From: Pseudomonadota bacterium | GTDB lineage: Bacteria > Pseudomonadota > Alphaproteobacteria > Rhizobiales > Xanthobacteraceae | Reading direction: 5' to 3' | Length of the DNA stretch: 64,000 nucleotides | Assembly: GCA_023387735.1 (NCBI GenBank) | Contig: JAEWHP010000042.1 | Location: forward strand, 1-64,000 | Shown: one piece after another, positions 61,099 to 64,000 of the stretch | How positions within the stretch are numbered: the stretch's first letter is position 1 | Layout of the letters: each line of letters opens with the position of its first letter | Notes under the pieces: model-generated | Told to the model about the DNA's origin: nothing | The model's input: the letters and a program-made list of their open reading frames with translations, nothing else | Databases searched by the model: none | Made by a program: the position numbers and the translations under genes

Positions 61099-61875
61099 AT
61101 GACCGCTGAAGGCATCGTTCTCGTCACCGGCGGGAGCCGCGGCATTGGCGCAGCAACCGCAACGCTTCTCGCCGGGCAAGGCCAGCGTGTCGTGATAACC
61201 GACATCGCGCCGGAGCCACTGGCAGGGACACGAGCATTCCTTTGGCCAGCCCCGTTCGACGTCGCCAGCGAAAGCGCCGTCGTCAGTGGCATCGCCGATA
61301 TCGAGGCCGCGCATGGCCCGATCACCGGCCTCGTCAACGCCGCCGGCGTATTCGGCAAGATGCACAGAATCGAGCGCGTGCGGATGGAGCAGTGGGATCG
61401 CGAGGTCGATATCGACCTGCGCGGCACTTTTCTGGTCGCTCGCAGCGTCGGCGTGAAGATGGCCGAGCGCCGCCATGGTGCCATCGTCAATATCGCTTCC
61501 GTCGCGGGCATGACGTCGGGACCCATCCACGCTTATACCGCGGCGAAAGCCGGCGTCATCCAGATCACGCAGACGCTTGCGGCCGAATGGGGCCGCTGCG
61601 GCGTCCGTGTCAACGCGGTCTCCCCCGGCTTCACGCGCACCGCCGCGCTGGAAGCCGGCATTGCCTCGGGCGCGCTGAACAGGAAGTTGCTCGAAAACCC
61701 GACCGCGATGAACCGGCTGGTCGAGCCGATCGAGGTCGCACAGGCGATCGCGTGGTTGCTCTCGCCGATGAGCAGCGGCGTGACTGGAATCAACCTTCCG
61801 GTCGACGCCGGATATATCGCAGGTACCACCTGGGCCGCCTACGGCGGTCTGCGCGAAGCGCCGAACGCTCAGTGA
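61099..61875 (+). CDS. Short-chain dehydrogenase/reductase (SDR)
   Basis: A 258-residue classical SDR. TGGSRGIG (about 10-17) binds the dinucleotide, NAAG is present, and Ser in NIASVAG with Tyr and Lys in YTAAKAG form the catalytic set. DIAP after the second strand suggests NAD preference, by the acidic residue. The ATG at 61099 gives the standard length; the longer frame is rejected. It lies ten bases before the monooxygenase gene, so it may oxidise an alcohol to the ketone substrate of that enzyme. Confidence 0.9.
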   Translation: MTAEGIVLVTGGSRGIGAATATLLAGQGQRVVITDIAPEPLAGTRAFLWPAPFDVASESAVVSGIADIEAAHGPITGLVNAAGVFGKMHRIERVRMEQWDREVDIDLRGTFLVARSVGVKMAERRHGAIVNIASVAGMTSGPIHAYTAAKAGVIQITQTLAAEWGRCGVRVNAVSPGFTRTAALEAGIASGALNRKLLENPTAMNRLVEPIEVAQAIAWLLSPMSSGVTGINLPVDAGYIAGTTWAAYGGLREAPNAQ

Positions 61876-61885
61876 GGACACAGGC

Positions 61886-63796
61886 ATGAACATCGAAGTA
61901 CCGCGCAAGAAACTCGATCTGTCGTCGGCGATCGCCGAGGGCGATATCCGCGTCCTGCTGATGGTCCTCGTCCATATGACCGGCGATGAACGCTGGCTGG
62001 AACCGCCCTACAAGCCGAAGCGCGACGTTCGCCTGATCCCGGATCCGCAAGCCGGTGTGCCGCCGGAAATCCAGGCGGAAGTCCGCGCCGCCGTTCTGAA
62101 GCTGTTCGCAAACGGCGAGCCGAAGCCTGTCATCACCGACCCCGGCGATGAGCTGATGCTGAAGATGATGCGCGCGACGCTCGGCGAAAACGTCGCACCG
62201 GAATATGCGCCGCTGATGCGCGAGGAAATGGGGTTTGTGCCACGTGAAGCGCGCTGGACCAGGCCTCCTGCTGCCGAGAAACTCGCGCAGCAGCATGTGC
62301 TGATCGTCGGCGCCGGCGTCTGCGCCATCGCGCTAAGTGTCACGCTCGGCCGGCTCGGTATCCCCTACACCATCGTCGAGAAGAACGCCGACCTCGGCGG
62401 CACCTGGTATGTCAATCGCTATCCTGGTTGCGGCGTCGATACGCCAAACCATTCCTATTCCTTTTCGTTCGGCACTCGGAATCCGTGGACGCGCTACTTC
62501 GCCCAGCGCCAGGAATTGCTCGACTACCTAAGAAAGGTAGCGCTCGAATACGACATCCGAAAGCATCTCCGCCTCAACACCGAACTGATCTCGTCGCGCT
62601 GGGACGAGAGCAGGCGGCGCTGGATTTCGACGCTCAGGACCGCCAATGGTGAGGAGACATTTGAATCGACCACGCTGGTGAGCGCCATCGGGCAACTCAA
62701 TGACCCCTCGCCCGCGCACTTCAAGGGCGAAGAGGATTTCAAGGGCTTGATGCTGCACTCGGCCTTGTGGTCGGGCGACATTGATCTCGACGGCAAGCAC
62801 GTCGCCGTCATCGGCACCGGCGCAACCGCGATGCAGCTCGTGCCGTCGATCGCCGATCGGGTCGCGTCGGTCACCGTCTATCAGCGTACCGCGCAATGGG
62901 CCCGACCTGTTGCGGGATACTCCGACCCCATCACCGAGGGCGCGCAATGGCTGCTCGCGCACCTGCCATTCTACGTTCAATGGTATCGCTTCAACATGTT
63001 CTGGCGCTACGGGGACGGCCTGCTGCCGTTCCTGCGCAAGGATCCGGACTGGCCGCATCCCGATCGCGCCGTCAACAAGGGCAATGACCGGCATCGCGAG
63101 GAGCTGACACATTTCATCCTGTCCGAGCTCAAGGACCGCCCCGACCTGATCGAGAAATGCGTGCCGACCTATCCGCCCTACGGCAAGCGCATCCTGCTGG
63201 ACAACAACTGGTTCAAGACGCTGACCAGGCCGAATGTCGAACTGGTCACCGACGGGATCGATCATTTCGCGCAAGACGGCATCGTTGCGTCAGACGGCAA
63301 ATTGCGGCCGGCAGACGTCATCGTGATCTCCACCGGCTTCAAGGTTACGGAGATGGCCGCACGTCTCAACATCAGCGGGCGAGACGGCAAAAATCTGAGG
63401 GAAGCTTGGGCCAACGACAACCCGACCGCCTATCTCGGCCTCACCGTGCCGGACTTTCCGAACTTCTTCGTGATGCTCGGACCGAATTCTGGCCCCGCGC
63501 ATGGCGGCAGCGTGATCTTCCAGTCGGAATGCCAGAGCCGCTACATCTCCGCTTGCCTCGTCGAAATGATGGAGCGTGATATCGCCGCCATCGATGTCCG
63601 CGCAGAAGCGCACGATCAGTACATTCAGAAAGTCGACGCCGAACATCAGCAGCTGATCTGGACTCATCCCGGGATGACCACCTACTACCGCAACGGTCAG
63701 GGCCGGGTGTTCTCGGCGATGCCGTGGCGCTTCGTGGACTACTGGGCCATGACGCACGATCCGGATCTGAGCGATTACCGTCTCACGAATGCCTGA
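61886..63796 (+). CDS. Baeyer-Villiger-type flavin monooxygenase (HAPMO-like)
   Basis: A 636-residue flavoprotein. The FAD Rossmann motif VGAGVCAIALS (about 141-151), GGTWYVNRYPGCGVDTP, the BVMO fingerprint FKGLMLHSALW (285-295, fits FxGxxxHxxxW) and the NADPH motif VIGTGATA are all present. About 135 residues precede the FAD motif. The extension and total length match 4-hydroxyacetophenone monooxygenase (640 residues). It converts a ketone to an ester with NADPH and oxygen. VGAGVCAI instead of GAGxSG is a small departure. The upstream SDR probably supplies the ketone. Confidence 0.92.
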   Translation: MNIEVPRKKLDLSSAIAEGDIRVLLMVLVHMTGDERWLEPPYKPKRDVRLIPDPQAGVPPEIQAEVRAAVLKLFANGEPKPVITDPGDELMLKMMRATLGENVAPEYAPLMREEMGFVPREARWTRPPAAEKLAQQHVLIVGAGVCAIALSVTLGRLGIPYTIVEKNADLGGTWYVNRYPGCGVDTPNHSYSFSFGTRNPWTRYFAQRQELLDYLRKVALEYDIRKHLRLNTELISSRWDESRRRWISTLRTANGEETFESTTLVSAIGQLNDPSPAHFKGEEDFKGLMLHSALWSGDIDLDGKHVAVIGTGATAMQLVPSIADRVASVTVYQRTAQWARPVAGYSDPITEGAQWLLAHLPFYVQWYRFNMFWRYGDGLLPFLRKDPDWPHPDRAVNKGNDRHREELTHFILSELKDRPDLIEKCVPTYPPYGKRILLDNNWFKTLTRPNVELVTDGIDHFAQDGIVASDGKLRPADVIVISTGFKVTEMAARLNISGRDGKNLREAWANDNPTAYLGLTVPDFPNFFVMLGPNSGPAHGGSVIFQSECQSRYISACLVEMMERDIAAIDVRAEAHDQYIQKVDAEHQQLIWTHPGMTTYYRNGQGRVFSAMPWRFVDYWAMTHDPDLSDYRLTNA

Positions 63797-64000
63797 CAGC
63801 GTGCGGAACTCAACACATCAATCCGTTAAGATAACTTGACACCCGCCTATATCTGCCGCAGCATTTCCCACGCTGCACCTGCCGAAGTTACGGAGCGTTC
63901 GGCTCCCTGCTTCGCAGGCATTGACGTCCAGGATCATACGATCAGGACGGCACGCAGTTGGAGCGGACATAGGTCCGTGGGCCCACACTTGGAGAGGAGC
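63797..64000. other. Downstream intergenic region, start of the next unit
   Basis: No gene is seen. A TTGACA (near 63836-63841) could be a -35 element without a good -10. The last bases, GGAGAGGAGC, look like a ribosome-binding site, so a plus-strand gene probably starts just outside the window. Confidence 0.45.

Overview
The window reads as chromosomal DNA of a Bradyrhizobium-like alphaproteobacterium (Nitrobacteraceae). The reasons are high GC, the dispersed intergenic repeats at the left edge and near 44 kb, many small genes of a type I associate with that genus, a GcrA-like regulator, and the large number of solute transporters, crotonases, CoA transferases and molybdenum hydroxylases. 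No rRNA, tRNA, CRISPR array, integrase or intact insertion sequence was seen. Names rest on reading the translated sequence by eye; no database search was run.

Left part (0-12 kb): two repeat elements, then a minus-strand run tctA-tctB-mtnA-mtnP with a divergent class II aldolase. This gene set matches the start of a methylthioadenosine salvage route that ends by aldol cleavage (DHAP shunt). A TctC-type binding protein, two crotonases, a serine-glyoxylate aminotransferase, a GlcG/HbpS-like protein and a cytoplasmic molybdopterin oxidoreductase follow.

12-23 kb: a plus-strand catabolic block. It holds a Bug binding protein, a two-subunit molybdenum hydroxylase of the NicAB/IorAB type, a ModA-like protein without signal peptide, a broken GntR regulator gene, a cyclase-family hydrolase and a full branched-chain-amino-acid-type ABC transporter. 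A convergent Crp/Fnr regulator closes it. 23-28 kb: a minus-strand ABC importer (binding protein, two permeases, ATPase) with a calcineurin-type phosphodiesterase as last gene. 28-37 kb: a three-subunit CO-dehydrogenase-like hydroxylase with a crotonase, then an LLM flavin oxidoreductase, a NodB-type deacetylase, a flavin reductase and an acyl-CoA-dehydrogenase-like monooxygenase. Together these could form a ring-hydroxylating and ring-opening pathway for an unknown substrate.

37-44 kb: a decayed prophage segment on the minus strand (small-terminase-like gene, scaffold-like gene, truncated S74 tail fibre, two frameshifted genes). Two related small secreted proteins sit inside it, one of them broken and fused to the truncated tail fibre gene. 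44-50 kb: small housekeeping-type genes, a phasin, an FMN hydroxy-acid oxidase, a CaiB-type CoA transferase, a GFA protein and a likely methanethiol S-methyltransferase. 50-56 kb: a wHTH-TPR regulator, a GcrA-like gene, and an S24-type self-cleaving repressor with five similar 16-bp sites at two promoter regions. 56-64 kb: a thiolase, an ict-ich-ccl-like operon (CoA transferase, crotonase, MaoC, CoA lyase) preceded by a livF remnant, then an SDR and a long Baeyer-Villiger monooxygenase.
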